Shown: positions 34,648-44,986, counted from the stretch's first letter. The stretch: 64,000 bases of DNA from Blastocladiella emersonii ATCC 22665 (GCA_025594325.1 JANHCV010000002.1:2108001-2172000), one strand, 5' to 3'. Notes: generated by a model from the letters alone, not told the origin. Translations and numbers: made by a program.

Positions 34648-35544
34648 ATGCATCGCATGAACGCCGCCATGATCGCCGCGACTCCCTGCACCGCGTCGGC
34701 CTCGACCATCCACGCCTACGTGGCGCTGCCGAACGTGGCGTCGCGCGTGCCGGTCGCCGTGCCCGCGACGGCCGCGGTGCGCGACGTGGCGCTCGCTCTC
34801 GGCCTGAACCCGTGCTCGTCCGCACGTCTCACGACCGAGTCCGGCCGCCGCCTCCTCCCCGACACGCCGCTCGCGGCCGTTGCGGGCGGCCTCCCCAGCG
34901 TGTTCCTGAGCGTAACCGCGGGCCTGTGCGGCGGCAAGGGCGGGTTCGGGTCGATGCTGCGCGCGCAGGGCGGACGCATGTCGTCGCGCAAGTCGACCAA
35001 CGTCGATATGTGCCGCGACCTCAGCGGGCGCCGCCTCAAGACCGTCAAGGAGGCAAAGAAGATGACGGACGCCCTCGAGAAGCTCGCCGAGGCCGAGGCC
35101 GCGCGCGAGGCGCGCATCGATAAGAAGATTGCTGACGGGCTCAAGGCCGGGAAGGTGATCGATGAGGCGGCGGCGCCCCGGAAGCGCCGGTTCGACGACG
35201 CCAGCTACGAGCGCGAGCACAAGGAGATGCTCGACGCCGTGCGCGCCTCGACCGCGCAGGCCCTCGCCAAGGCACGCAGCGGCGACGCACTTGGGCTCGG
35301 CCTGCTGCTCGAGGGGCCGTCGGCCAAGAAGCGCCGCCGCGTGAGCAAGGAGGAGAGCGAGAAGAAGGAGGAGGAGGACGACGAGGCTATCGCCAAGTCG
35401 TCGCCGTCGCCAACAGTCTCGCCCAAGCGCGGTAACGCGCTCAGCTACTGGGACGAGCCGCTGTCGGACTCGTCGGACGAGGATGACGAGGATGTGGCCG
35501 CGGCGGCATCGTCGTCGTCGTCCTCGGCTAAGGCCAAGGCCTGA
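34648..35544 (+). CDS. SDE2: SDE2-like ubiquitin-fold protein
   Basis: SDE2 acts in splicing of selected introns and in genome stability. It is made with an N-terminal ubiquitin fold that is cleaved after a double Gly to expose a Lys N-terminus. Here the ubiquitin-like part (residues about 15-95) ends in LCGGKGGFGSMLRAQGGRMS, the signature cleavage and processing segment. The conserved helix STNVDMCRDLSGRRLKTVKE follows immediately. The remainder is a charged coiled region, a basic nuclear-localisation-like KKRRRV, and an acidic Ser-rich C-terminus. Length is 298 residues, within the family range. Single exon. Three close in-frame ATGs (34648, 34657, 34669) could each be the start. Assignment is secure from the GGKGG motif. 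Confidence 0.93.
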   Translation: MHRMNAAMIAATPCTASASTIHAYVALPNVASRVPVAVPATAAVRDVALALGLNPCSSARLTTESGRRLLPDTPLAAVAGGLPSVFLSVTAGLCGGKGGFGSMLRAQGGRMSSRKSTNVDMCRDLSGRRLKTVKEAKKMTDALEKLAEAEAAREARIDKKIADGLKAGKVIDEAAAPRKRRFDDASYEREHKEMLDAVRASTAQALAKARSGDALGLGLLLEGPSAKKRRRVSKEESEKKEEEDDEAIAKSSPSPTVSPKRGNALSYWDEPLSDSSDEDDEDVAAAASSSSSSAKAKA

Positions 35545-35872
35545 GACGGTCCTTGGTGAACCCCCGCCCCCTGTACATTGATTAATACACGCCGTGACGA
35601 CCAAACTGTGGGGCACCGTGATCGTGAGGCTGGCGAGTGGTGGGCCGCCGCGGTGGCACTTGAATTCTCACAGTTCCAAGCAAATCAACCCGCTCGTACC
35701 ATGCAAAGAGCAATGCATCCAGTTCGCAAGGCGCTCATTACTCGTGAAGAGATGGGATCGAGAGAGGGGAGGGAGGAGAGTCGCGCGGCGCTGCGAGCTC
35801 ACTTCACCGCCTCCGGCCGGAGACGGTCCGCGCTCTCCTCGCCGCCCCTCCTCCACATGAACAAGCACCACC
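35545..35872. other. Intergenic region
   Basis: About 330 bases between SDE2 and the F-box-like gene. Nothing recognisable beyond a purine-rich tract near 35750-35780. Confidence 0.4.
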
Positions 35873-37762
35873 ATGCAAACCAATGAACTGTCGCGGGCAC
35901 CTGAATTACCGCTGGAACTATGGCAACTGATCGTCGACCACGTCCTCGACGGCGACCGCCGCTATCGCAACCCGCTCGACCCTTGGCGTTGGGACTTGCT
36001 CCGCATCGGCGGCCTGTGCCGCAGTGCCTACGCTGCTACGCGCCCGATCGTCTTCCGCGAGCTCATCCTGCCGATCCGGCGCGACTTGGGCCGCGCGTTC
36101 CCACGCGAGTGCGGCGGGCTGAGCGCGGACGCTGTGCCGTTCCCGAACCTGCGCCCCGTCGTCGACCTCTCGCACCCGCTTGTCCGCCACGTCACGGCCG
36201 TCTCCTCGGTGCCCGAGCTGTACCCGCTAGTCGTTCTCGACGGGAAGCTCTACTTTACATCCCTCGCGCGCGACGGCGACACCACGGAACGGGTCCAGCT
36301 CGCCGTCACCTCACTGTGGTCCTCTGTTGCCACACCGGATGAGCTCAAAAAGCTCGAGTGTCTGATTCACGGCGGGCTCGTGCTGGTTCCGTTCCCCATA
36401 AGCTCCGTCTCGAGTATCGCGGTGCTCGACCCTTACTCGTGCGACGCCGAGCTGTCGCCCATTTTCGGCGGCCGCCGTTGGAGCCGCCTGCCGTTCTTAT
36501 TCCTTCTCAATCCTCATGCGATCCGCACGCTCGTCGTGTCGTCGGATGCCAAGGACGCACCGTCGCTCGTTTCGTCGCTTTCGCGCCGCTTCCCTCACGC
36601 ATCGTCGTGCCGCATCGAGCAGGTCGCTCACGGCAGTTTTGACGGCGCCAAGTTCCCTGCCGGCGTGCGCGACATCGAGTACGACGCCTACGCGTTTGAC
36701 TACCACCTCGCGCCCGCTATCAACGCCCTTCGGCTGACCGAGTACCAACTCGCGCGGCTGCGCGAAGCAGGGCTCGCGGACGTGATTGGAGACCCGTACA
36801 TCCCGACATCCCCCTGGTACTCCCGCGACGAGGAGCGCGGCAGTGACTCAAGCGCCGACGAGTATGCGGGCAGCGACAGCGACAACGACAACGATTCACC
36901 GCGTCGGCTTCTCCGCGGCCTCCCTCGCTTCCGCGCCTACCGCCGCGTCCGAACCCTGACGTTGCGCGGCGACGGTTGTGGCTACTTTGAGTACCTCGAG
37001 GATATCATGGCGCACCCACACATTGAGCGGATGACGCTGCTCGCTCACGTAGACGCAATGGTTACATCCACGTCGCCGTTTACCGTGTCCATGCCCAGCT
37101 TGCGCTACCTCGAGCTTTCGCACTCGCTCCTTTCCGCTATCCAGTGGACCGATAGCTCGCCCGATGAAGCCGATCGGGTCTGGCAATGCACGCCAAACTC
37201 GTTTCCCGTGCTCGACACCTTGGTTCTTGTCAGCAACAGCCCCGAGCAGCGGTTCGACAAGCGCGTCAACGATCGCGGAAACGCGGACTACGACGAGGAG
37301 CGCGGAGAATGGACCACCGTGCTGCCCGAGCTGCGCGTGACCACGTCGTTCACGGCCCGCAACCTGCGCAAACTCGTGGTCTGGTCGCCCAGCTCTACGG
37401 GCGCACCGACGCGAATGTACCTCCGGCGCGCCGAGCTCAAGTCCATCCCGCGCAACTTCCCTAACCTCGAGCAACTCATCCTACCGCACGTGGTCGCGCG
37501 CATGGCGCCGAGGCCGCGCGGCTCGCTCTTGCTGCCTCGCTTGCAAGAGCTCGATGTATCGGCGTCCGTGTGCGGCGGGTTGGAGGAGACGGACCTCCCG
37601 GCGCTGCGTAAGCTCACGGTGCGCGGATCCGTTCAACGGATCCCTGTTGCGCGGTGGCCGAACCTCCGCGAGGTCGCGGTCCGTGGCGGCGGCGAGGTTC
37701 CCGATGAAGTTCGGACCAGGGTCACGTGTCTGCCCGGCTTCAAGAAGCTTGAGGTGTCGTAG
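35873..37762 (+). CDS. F-box-like protein with LRR-like C-terminus
   Basis: 629-residue single-exon protein. It begins with an F-box-like segment (LPLELWQLIVDHVLDG, then LLRIGGLCRSAYAATRPIVF). F-box proteins recruit substrates to SCF ubiquitin ligases through Skp1. The rest contains scattered leucine-rich strands (MPSLRYLELSHSLL, LPALRKLTVRG, WPNLREVAVRG, FPNLEQLILPHVV) typical of irregular LRRs in fungal F-box proteins. An acidic Ser/Asp stretch lies mid-protein (SDSDNDNDS). Third-position GC is lower than in housekeeping neighbours. The start is the only ATG before LPLELW. Substrate unknown. Confidence 0.7.
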   Translation: MQTNELSRAPELPLELWQLIVDHVLDGDRRYRNPLDPWRWDLLRIGGLCRSAYAATRPIVFRELILPIRRDLGRAFPRECGGLSADAVPFPNLRPVVDLSHPLVRHVTAVSSVPELYPLVVLDGKLYFTSLARDGDTTERVQLAVTSLWSSVATPDELKKLECLIHGGLVLVPFPISSVSSIAVLDPYSCDAELSPIFGGRRWSRLPFLFLLNPHAIRTLVVSSDAKDAPSLVSSLSRRFPHASSCRIEQVAHGSFDGAKFPAGVRDIEYDAYAFDYHLAPAINALRLTEYQLARLREAGLADVIGDPYIPTSPWYSRDEERGSDSSADEYAGSDSDNDNDSPRRLLRGLPRFRAYRRVRTLTLRGDGCGYFEYLEDIMAHPHIERMTLLAHVDAMVTSTSPFTVSMPSLRYLELSHSLLSAIQWTDSSPDEADRVWQCTPNSFPVLDTLVLVSNSPEQRFDKRVNDRGNADYDEERGEWTTVLPELRVTTSFTARNLRKLVVWSPSSTGAPTRMYLRRAELKSIPRNFPNLEQLILPHVVARMAPRPRGSLLLPRLQELDVSASVCGGLEETDLPALRKLTVRGSVQRIPVARWPNLREVAVRGGGEVPDEVRTRVTCLPGFKKLEVS

Positions 37763-37901
37763 GACCGAGGCCTAGATTGTTGTTGTCGTTAACAACGCGA
37801 GGGGCGCGGCTCGTGCCGCGAATCGCTGGTTTCGCTGGTTTCATAGAAAGTTTTTGTGTCCTGATAAGATATGATTTGCTAGATTCAATGGAGCGCGAAG
37901 C

Positions 37902-37916
37902 GAGACGTGTCGCACA
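37902..37916 (-). promoter_or_regulatory. Dispersed motif variant (reverse orientation)
   Basis: GAGACGTGTCGCACA, the complement of TGTGCGACACGTCTC, is a divergent copy upstream of the lectin-like exons. Confidence 0.35.
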
Positions 37917-38312
37917 AACGTGGGCCAGCTGCCGACCCGCGCCCGCCTACATCAGTTGCGGCCGCACCGTTACGAGCCGCCCAACTGCGCCAAGGACCTC
38001 AAGGCTCGCCGACACGCAGGCGCATGCGTTTGCGTGCCCCGCTTCGCGCGCACTCGTCCCCGCGGCGGCCTCCGCGCCAGCGTCGCTGACTCGCTCGCCG
38101 AGCGGCTCCTCAACCCAAACCGCATCGAGCGGACCGCGGCCGCCATCGTGGACGCGCCACTTCGTCGCGTGGTTCAAACAAATGTACGGCCACCCGCGCG
38201 AGCTCATCGACCCGCGTCTAGCGTTTCCCGACGCGACGGCCATCGCCTTGAGCGCCATTTGGGAGCACGGTGGCGCCCTCGCTGCAGCGCAATCGCTGAG
38301 GCCGCGAGAGAG

Positions 38313-39307
38313 TTGCCAACCTGTCCTTCCCTGTTTCGCGGCAAAGTATTCAGTACCCTCATCAAACGTGCAATCAAAGCCTTGTACGGTAAGCTTGCGG
38401 TTGCGGCCACGTCCCTGGCGCGTCGCGTTTCAGATCATTCCGCCGATAGCAACGATACGCCGGCCCAGCGCTGGTACGTTGACCCACGCGACAACTCCAT
38501 GGCCTGGCGCAGTGAGTTGAACCACAACCTCTGCCTGGATCCCGCTGGCGGTACGCGTGTTTCACCCGTGATCGGCGCCGAAGAGAGCCGTCGCTGACCC
38601 CACCTGCTCTCACGTTCCCTCCAGGCTTCGGCAAGGATGCGAATGGCCAGTCGCTCATCCTCTGGCACTGCCATGGAGGCCGTGAGCAGCAGTTCTCGGC
38701 AAAACCCATGTTCAGCTTCAAAACTAACGGCCCGTGGGACATGGAGCGCGACTGCTCCCGCAAGTCCAACGCCGATCGCGACTGCTTCTTCGTGTGCCCG
38801 TCGGCGAGCAGCAGCACCTGGGTCAACGTGCTCTTCGAGGGCGTCAAGTTCGCGTGCGGCCTCGCCAAGTCGAGCGGAGCGGGTCTCGTGTGTGTCACGG
38901 CCGTGTCAGCGTTCCAGGGCATCACCGCCCCCAACGGGTCCTGCACGTGCCGCTGCCAGCGCCGCCGCGACGACTGCCGTGGCGGACGCTGCTTCCAGTC
39001 ACTGCCCGGCAGCCCCGACACCGAGTCCGCCGCGGCCGCCGTCGCGCGCAACGGCACGCTCGAGGCGCTCATCGCGTCGCACAACAACGCCGAGTACCTC
39101 GAGGAGTTCGTGCCCATGCACCCCGACCTCAAGCTGCCCGCCACGCTCGTCCCGATCGCGTCGGTCGTCAAGCAGAACCCAACGCTCGCCACCATCCTCG
39201 CCGCCCACACCACGGCCAACGCGGCCAAGCCCACGGCCACCGTCGGCCCCGTGCTCACCAAGACGCACATCGTCACCAAGCCGACTGTGACTGCCACGGG
39301 CGCGTAA
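38313..39307 (+). CDS. Lectin-like secreted protein, 5' end unresolved
   Basis: Three exons join in frame: 38313-38388, 38450-38550 and 38625-39307 (donors GTAAGC and GTACGC). They encode RWYVDPRDNS, then NHNLCLDPAGG joined to FGKDANGQSLILWHCHGG and EQQF. This is the CLD...LW.C.GG..Q.F pattern of a ricin-B-type beta-trefoil (carbohydrate-binding) repeat. A Cys-rich segment (CTCRCQRRRDDCRGGRC) and a Thr/Ala-rich tail follow. Upstream (37890-38300) the three frames each contain protein-like stretches but no single consistent exon chain or signal peptide. Either further short exons exist or the 5' part is decayed. The exon starting at 38313 needs an upstream partner in phase 1. Lectin assignment is moderate. 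Confidence 0.5.
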
Positions 39308-39504
39308 GCGCATCCCATCGGCTTCGTGACTTTGACCTTCTTTGCCTTCCCATAAGTACACAAGACATATAGATCGACTGACAGCAACGGCTGAGTTTAC
39401 TCGCGCGTGAACAGCTCGTGCATCTCGAGTTTCGGAAAAGAACATTGCATTCAGGTTAGGTTTGAGTCCCGCCAACGCCTTTGTCCAAGCGAAGACCAGC
39501 GTGC

Positions 39505-39519
39505 GAGACGCGTCGCACA
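39505..39519 (-). promoter_or_regulatory. Dispersed motif, reverse orientation
   Basis: GAGACGCGTCGCACA lies about 85-100 bases upstream of the F-box-like start at 39605 and is paired with a direct copy at 39541. Confidence 0.45.
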
Positions 39520-39540
39520 AGCACGCCCGACGCATGTGAT

Positions 39541-39552
39541 GAGTGGCGCAAT
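39541..39552 (+). promoter_or_regulatory. Dispersed motif GAGTGGCGCAAT
   Basis: Direct-orientation copy, diverged at its 3' end, 53 bases upstream of the start codon at 39605. Confidence 0.45.
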
Positions 39553-39604
39553 GAGTTCGCGAGCTCGGTCACCAAACGGCTCACTCTCACACTTACGAAA
39601 GCCC

Positions 39605-41461
39605 ATGGAATCGTCCTTGCACTCTATGCAACTCGCTCCTCCAACACTCGAGACGCTGCCAGTCGACGTTGAGCGCGCGATTGTGCGGCACTTGACCCTC
39701 CGCGACGCGGCTGCCCTTCGCGCCTGCAGCCGCACGCTCTCAACTTCGAGTCTTTGCTGCAGCAGGACCGAGTGGGCCTTGCCGTTTGCTCTCGCTTCAG
39801 GCGATCGGGATGCCTTCATGGTCCACGCGCCGCCGTACGTTGGACCTCACGTCCGCGCCAAGCCAGGCATCCGAAAGCTCGTGCTTCATCAGCGGCAGTG
39901 GCCCTATCAGATTGTCAGACATCTCTTGGAAGTCCTTGTGCGCCGCGACGTCGGCCCCGGCTCCGGCTCCGGCTCCGCGTGGAAAATCTTGCAGTATTAT
40001 TGCCACGGCCGGCTCCCCCTTAACGAACCGCTGTTCATGCGACTGCACCTCCTCGCCATCGAACGGCGCGCGCTGAACGCGATGCTGGCGCTCGTCGCGC
40101 TCAAGAACCGCAACGGCAAGTACCTCTGCGACACGTACTTTCTCGAGCGCGAACGATCAAGGAATGTCGTTCCGCACTGCCTCACCATCCTGGCAGACGG
40201 CCACTTTGCGCCCGACATTGCCGCTCCGTTTCTGCGCGCCAAGTTCTTCAGCGCCTGCCGCGTCGACCCGGAATACGGCCCCGCGTCGTCCCAGGCAGCG
40301 GCGCGCGCGCTGTTGCTGGCGGACCCGCGGACCGTGCTCGAAATCCTGCTCGATGCGCCGCGCCAGGTCAAACTCCACGCTCACGACCGCGGGTGGTCCA
40401 TCCTGCCCGTTCTCCAACACTTTGTGCCCGAGTCGCTCTGTGGCGGCGGCGTCCTTGCGAACGCACGGCTGCTAGCTGATCTCACCATTCTCGCGGACGA
40501 GGCTGGGTACCGAGGCTGCGACGAACCCGTCGTAACCGTCGAGTGCGTCAACGGAGTCGCGCCTGTCCGCGAGCGAGTCTTGGCCCTTCTCCCACACGTT
40601 GCAGCGCCGCGCGCTGCCGCACTCGCCAAGCTTGACGATCTGCTGCGCCTGGTCGGCGAGCACGCCATTGGCGGGAACGTTTACAGCGCAGCATGGGGCA
40701 CCATCGCGAGCCCCCTTCCCCGCGTGCTTCCTGGATTCGCACGCGAGTTCACCGAGCAGCTCCGATGGTGGCGTCCTCGCGAGGCCACTTTCCGCGCCCT
40801 CGCTGATGTGGTCTACGATATGTGCTTCTTGGGCCACTTGAGCGGCGCCGTGGTCACCGAGCTGGCGCAACGGCTTCCACTTGTGCTCGATCGTCGCCAC
40901 TTTGCGTTCCCGCCCGCCTACATCAACCCCAACGGTCGCGACGCGTGTACACTGCGCACCGAGATGTACACGGACTTGGAATGGCGCGAGTTCCACGCCG
41001 CGACGGTCGCGGCTGCGCACGAGCGGTGGCAAGCCAAGCCAGTGATACTCGAGTCCATGAAATATCACTGGTCCCAGATCATGTCGTCGTGCAAGGACGG
41101 CGCCGAGCTGCAGGCGCTGATTGACGTCGAGTACCCGGGCGCGCCGCTGCCGGGGACGAACGAGCCGCTCGACGCGGCGCCGCTGGGCGTGAACGGGCTC
41201 GGGCTGCAGATGATCAAGGTGGCTCAAGCGTACTTGTCCGACCCGGAACGGGCGGAGACGTTGATCAAGGGAGTGACGACCCTGCGCGGGCGGCCGTGGC
41301 GTATATCGCCTCAGTTCGTTGACTTGCTGCTCGCGTGGGAGTGCGCCGAGCAACGCAAACAGTTGGTTTTCGCGCTGTTCGAAGCGGCGCGCGCGGATGG
41401 GCGGCTCGCGGACGAGTTGTGGGACAGGGTCGTAGTCTGGCACAAGGGCGTATTAAGCTAG
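39605..41461 (+). CDS. F-box-like protein, function unknown
   Basis: Single-exon protein of 618 residues. An F-box-like segment near the N-terminus (LETLPVDVERAIVRHLTLRD, then AALRACSRTLS) is followed by a long helical region without recognised repeats. Helical segments such as RVLALLPHVAAPRAAALAKL and LLAWECAEQRKQLVFALFEA suggest an all-alpha solenoid. It belongs in style with the proteins at 13133 and 35873. ATGs at 39605 and 39626 are both plausible; the longer upstream frame overlaps the dispersed motif pair and is unlikely to be coding. Role inferred only from the F-box: substrate adaptor of an SCF ligase. Confidence 0.68.
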   Translation: MESSLHSMQLAPPTLETLPVDVERAIVRHLTLRDAAALRACSRTLSTSSLCCSRTEWALPFALASGDRDAFMVHAPPYVGPHVRAKPGIRKLVLHQRQWPYQIVRHLLEVLVRRDVGPGSGSGSAWKILQYYCHGRLPLNEPLFMRLHLLAIERRALNAMLALVALKNRNGKYLCDTYFLERERSRNVVPHCLTILADGHFAPDIAAPFLRAKFFSACRVDPEYGPASSQAAARALLLADPRTVLEILLDAPRQVKLHAHDRGWSILPVLQHFVPESLCGGGVLANARLLADLTILADEAGYRGCDEPVVTVECVNGVAPVRERVLALLPHVAAPRAAALAKLDDLLRLVGEHAIGGNVYSAAWGTIASPLPRVLPGFAREFTEQLRWWRPREATFRALADVVYDMCFLGHLSGAVVTELAQRLPLVLDRRHFAFPPAYINPNGRDACTLRTEMYTDLEWREFHAATVAAAHERWQAKPVILESMKYHWSQIMSSCKDGAELQALIDVEYPGAPLPGTNEPLDAAPLGVNGLGLQMIKVAQAYLSDPERAETLIKGVTTLRGRPWRISPQFVDLLLAWECAEQRKQLVFALFEAARADGRLADELWDRVVVWHKGVLS

Positions 41462-41977
41462 GACACATGCGTGTTGAGCAATAGATCGTTTTTACCATTC
41501 AGATTGTCGTAACGGTAGTAGACTTCAACTCGTGCGACTCGAACTTGATCGTCAAGTGTCAACTTGTATCCAGCATGACGTGTCTAGCCGCACCAGATAT
41601 CGCGGGGAGACAGATACGCGAGCAAGGAGCAGACGCGTCTCCCAGTGATCGATCGAGCCGGCAAGGCATACATGCGGGCCAAAAAAAGCGCGTCTCCCGA
41701 GCCACGTGACGTGAGCGACGCGTCGATGCGTCACACGGGCGCTCCGACTGGCCGGCTGCCCGGTCCACATTCCGTGTCCCCCGCCGACCAGCGAGCCCAT
41801 GCACTCGATACAACGGAGTCGGCAGTGTGCCGGCAAGCATGCCGGGCGCTAAAGGCGGCCCGAGCGCTCCGCCCGCCACTCGGCTCGCCTGCCGCGCGCT
41901 TCACGTCCCTCGACCCCGCCTTCTCCACCTGCTCAGACGCATCTGATCAGCTACCGACCAATTAACTCTCGCCCACC
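41462..41977. other. Intergenic region upstream of prominin-like gene
   Basis: About 515 bases. It contains CACGTG (41703-41708) followed by GAGCGACGCGTCGATG, a loose motif copy, and a pyrimidine-rich leader. No gene seen. Confidence 0.45.
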
Positions 41978-44900
41978 ATGTCGCTGCCCGACGCCCAGCG
42001 CCGGCGCCGTCCTGCGCTGTGGCGAGTCGCCGCCAGCATCGCAGTCGCCGCGGCCTTCCTCATCCCGCTCGCCGCCGCGACGGCCGAGCCCGCGACCCGA
42101 CCTCGCGCTACCGCTGCCGCCGCCCGACCTGCTGTCGCGTGGGACGAGGCCGAGCCGCGCACGATGCACCAGGACGCGCGCGACAACCTCGTGTCGGAGC
42201 ACCAGCTCGCGCGGGTGCTCGCTGCGACGGACCCCGAGCTCGAGGCGCTGCCGGCCACGTCGCTCAACGTCAACTTCACGGTCCTCCTCGCCAACGTGTC
42301 GGTGCCCGTCGTCTACAACAAGTACTTCCCGCCGCTCTCGGACGAGGTGCTCGCCCAGGTGTACGACGCCGACAAAGTCAAGTACAACGGCGGGCTCGAG
42401 GTGTGGTCCGGCATGGCCAAGTCGTGGCGCACGGGTGTCCGCGGTCAAGAACCGATTCCGATCAACGACCTCAACCCGACGGGCCCGAAGCTGCAGAAAG
42501 TTCTTTTGGTGCGCTCGCTCACGTCCTTCGTTGCCGAATCGAACACGCTAACCGACCGTGTGTGTGTAGCCGACCGTCATCTTCACCATGATCTGCTTTA
42601 TTATCGGTCTCCTGACGTGCTGCTGCTCGTCGTGCTGCGCGTGCTGCCTCGTGTACCGCAAGCCGTCGGCCATCAGCCAGCGCCGGCTCGCGGACGGCTC
42701 GGTCAACAAGCGCTTCATCCGGATCAAGATCGTGTTCATCGTGCTCGCCTTCATCCAGCTGTACGTTCTGTCGTGACTCACGACCTGTATTCGAAGACCA
42801 AACTGACCGTGATCGCTCGCTCGCGTAGGATCTTCGTCATCTGCCTCGCGCAGGGCAACGCGACCTTTTCGCGCGGCCTCAAGACCACGGTCGGCGCCGT
42901 CTACAGCACGGCGCAGAGCGTGTACACGGTCGTCTACAAGGTGCAGCCCGTCGGCAACGGGATCCTGACGGGCGCGTCGGGCGCTGTCAACGTGACCATC
43001 GACGACATCACGGCGCCGACCACGGTCCCGACGTTCGAGGCCAACATCAAGGCCGCCGGCGACGCGCTGTCGTCGATCCTGCGCTCCGCGGCCGGCCAGG
43101 TTGCGGGCGCCAAGTCGGACCTCAACGCGCTCAGCGCCTCGCTCAACTCGACGTCGGCCAACATGACGACGGTCAAGTCGGACCTCAACGCGGCCATCTC
43201 GGGCGTCAACGGGCTCAACGCGCAGCTCACGGTGCCGACGACCAACGAGGGGTACCGGCTCACGAACCAGATCACGGGCATCCCGACCGCGGCGAGCTTC
43301 AACATCCCGGACCTGAGCTCGCCGCCCAACGTCACGTCGGCGCGCAACCAGCTCAACGCGCTGCCCGACCTCGCCGCGCAGGCCAACAACGTTGACGCGC
43401 AGGTCGGCTCGGCGGGGAACACGGTGCGCACCAAGCTCGCCGACGCGAACAAGGCGACAAAGGGCATGGTGCAGTCGTACGTCAGCATGGCGCGCGACCA
43501 GCTCAACAACATGGCCGACACGAAAAGGTCGAACGGGATCGCGGCCACGGTCACAAGTATGCTCGCCATGGCCACGGGAATCATTGACTCGCAGGCGCTC
43601 GCCGTTGACTTTTACAGCTCGATACTGTACAGCGTGACGCTCATGGCGGGACTCTTTCTCATCTTCGGGTTCGTCACGGTGGGCGCGTCGCTGCCCACCC
43701 TCAGCCCACAGCCGCCGCGCCACTGCGGGTGCTGCTCGATCCTGACGGCGTCGCTCCTGTTCATCATCACGTTCATCTTCTTTATGGTCGCGTCGCTCCT
43801 CGGCGAGGGTTGCGTGCAGCTCGACCCGGCCGCGCCCGCAACGCTCGGCGGACCCGCCGTGTCGGCCATGGCCAAGACGGGCTTCGCGACCGTGTACACG
43901 ATGGCGTCGACCAACGTGTCGGCGCTCATGGCGCTCGAGCTCAACAACGCGACGGCTGCGTTCGGGATCCCGATCGCGTCCTTCAACCTATCCAAGCTCG
44001 TCGACTCGGAGCTGCGCAAGCTCGACCTCGCCAAGCAGGTCAACGACCAGCTCAACTCGCTCAACGTGTCGGCGCTCGTGTCGTGGAACGGCGGCAGCGT
44101 CGCGGACCAGCTCGCGCCGCTGACGGGCACCACGGGCCCGCTTGCCGCCTTCAACTTCACCTTCTTCTCGACGCTCCCGACGACCATCTCGACGGCGAAC
44201 CTCGCCTCGCTGCGCGACAACCTGTCGTCGCTCAAGGGCTCGGTCACGACGAGCTCGTTCACGTACGACACCACGGTCGTCACGGCGCAGCAGAAGACCA
44301 ACTGCGTCAACGACTTCAAGTCGCGGCTCGACACGCAGATCGCGACGCTCAACGGCATCATCACCACGTCGGCGCCCAACGCCGCGACGTCGCTGACGGA
44401 CACCAAGGCCAAGGGCGGCAACCTCGAGACGCGCGTGAACCAGCTGAAGACGTCGGCCAACACGATCGTGACGCGGTTCAACGCGCTCGTCGGCGTCGTG
44501 ACCGACTACCTGGCCTCGACGCGCACCGACATCACGACGGTCCGCATCCCGAAAGCGCTCGCGTCGCTGGCCGAGACGGCAGGCGCTGTGGATGCGGCGC
44601 TCGCGGAGCATCTCAGCTTCCAGCTCGTGGCGCGGTCGATCCTGTCGGTGACGAACGGCATGTGCGCGCTGATGCTCGGCGGCGCCGACGCGCTGTGGCT
44701 CGGGTGTCTCTGGGCCGCCATCACCGCGCTCGTCCTCATGTACACGTACGTCAAGATCCACGCGTACCTGCGGTCCGAGCGCAAGACGCGGCAGTCGGCC
44801 GAGCTCGCGCAGCTGATCGGCGGGAAGAGCGAGGCCGGATTGTCGGCGCCCGTCATGGCCAAAGTCGCCGCCGCTGCTGCGAGCCCGCCCGTCTCGGGCA

Positions 44901-44986
44901 AGGACGCGCTCAAGGTCAACCCGGTCGCGGATACCAACGACGAGATCGCGTCTACGGCGCAGCTGTCGCCCGGGTCCAAGGTGTGA
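41978..44986 (+). CDS. Prominin-like five-pass membrane glycoprotein
   Basis: Prominins mark cholesterol-rich plasma-membrane protrusions and cilia. Three exons: 41978-42499, 42570-42760 and 42829-44986, giving 956 residues. Features in order: signal peptide (SIAVAAAFLIPLAAATAEP); extracellular N-domain; TM1 with an adjoining Cys cluster (LLTCCCSSCCACCLVYR), the family hallmark; TM2 (FIRIKIVFIVLAFIQLIFVI); a long helical ectodomain loop with N-glycosylation sites; TM3 and TM4 close together (YSVTLMAGLFLIFGFVTVGA and SLLFIITFIFFMVASLLG); a second long ectodomain loop; TM5 (LWLGCLWAAITALVLMYTYV); and a cytoplasmic tail. Topology, Cys cluster and length (animal prominin-1 about 865) agree. Sequence identity outside the TMs looks low, so a tweety-like or other five-pass family is an alternative. 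Confidence 0.72.
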   Translation: MSLPDAQRRRRPALWRVAASIAVAAAFLIPLAAATAEPATRPRATAAAARPAVAWDEAEPRTMHQDARDNLVSEHQLARVLAATDPELEALPATSLNVNFTVLLANVSVPVVYNKYFPPLSDEVLAQVYDADKVKYNGGLEVWSGMAKSWRTGVRGQEPIPINDLNPTGPKLQKVLLVRSLTSFVAESNTLTDRVCVADRHLHHDLLYYRSPDVLLLVVLRVLPRVPQAVGHQPAPARGRLGQQALHPDQDRVHRARLHPAVRSVVTHDLYSKTKLTVIARSRRIFVICLAQGNATFSRGLKTTVGAVYSTAQSVYTVVYKVQPVGNGILTGASGAVNVTIDDITAPTTVPTFEANIKAAGDALSSILRSAAGQVAGAKSDLNALSASLNSTSANMTTVKSDLNAAISGVNGLNAQLTVPTTNEGYRLTNQITGIPTAASFNIPDLSSPPNVTSARNQLNALPDLAAQANNVDAQVGSAGNTVRTKLADANKATKGMVQSYVSMARDQLNNMADTKRSNGIAATVTSMLAMATGIIDSQALAVDFYSSILYSVTLMAGLFLIFGFVTVGASLPTLSPQPPRHCGCCSILTASLLFIITFIFFMVASLLGEGCVQLDPAAPATLGGPAVSAMAKTGFATVYTMASTNVSALMALELNNATAAFGIPIASFNLSKLVDSELRKLDLAKQVNDQLNSLNVSALVSWNGGSVADQLAPLTGTTGPLAAFNFTFFSTLPTTISTANLASLRDNLSSLKGSVTTSSFTYDTTVVTAQQKTNCVNDFKSRLDTQIATLNGIITTSAPNAATSLTDTKAKGGNLETRVNQLKTSANTIVTRFNALVGVVTDYLASTRTDITTVRIPKALASLAETAGAVDAALAEHLSFQLVARSILSVTNGMCALMLGGADALWLGCLWAAITALVLMYTYVKIHAYLRSERKTRQSAELAQLIGGKSEAGLSAPVMAKVAAAAASPPVSGKDALKVNPVADTNDEIASTAQLSPGSKV

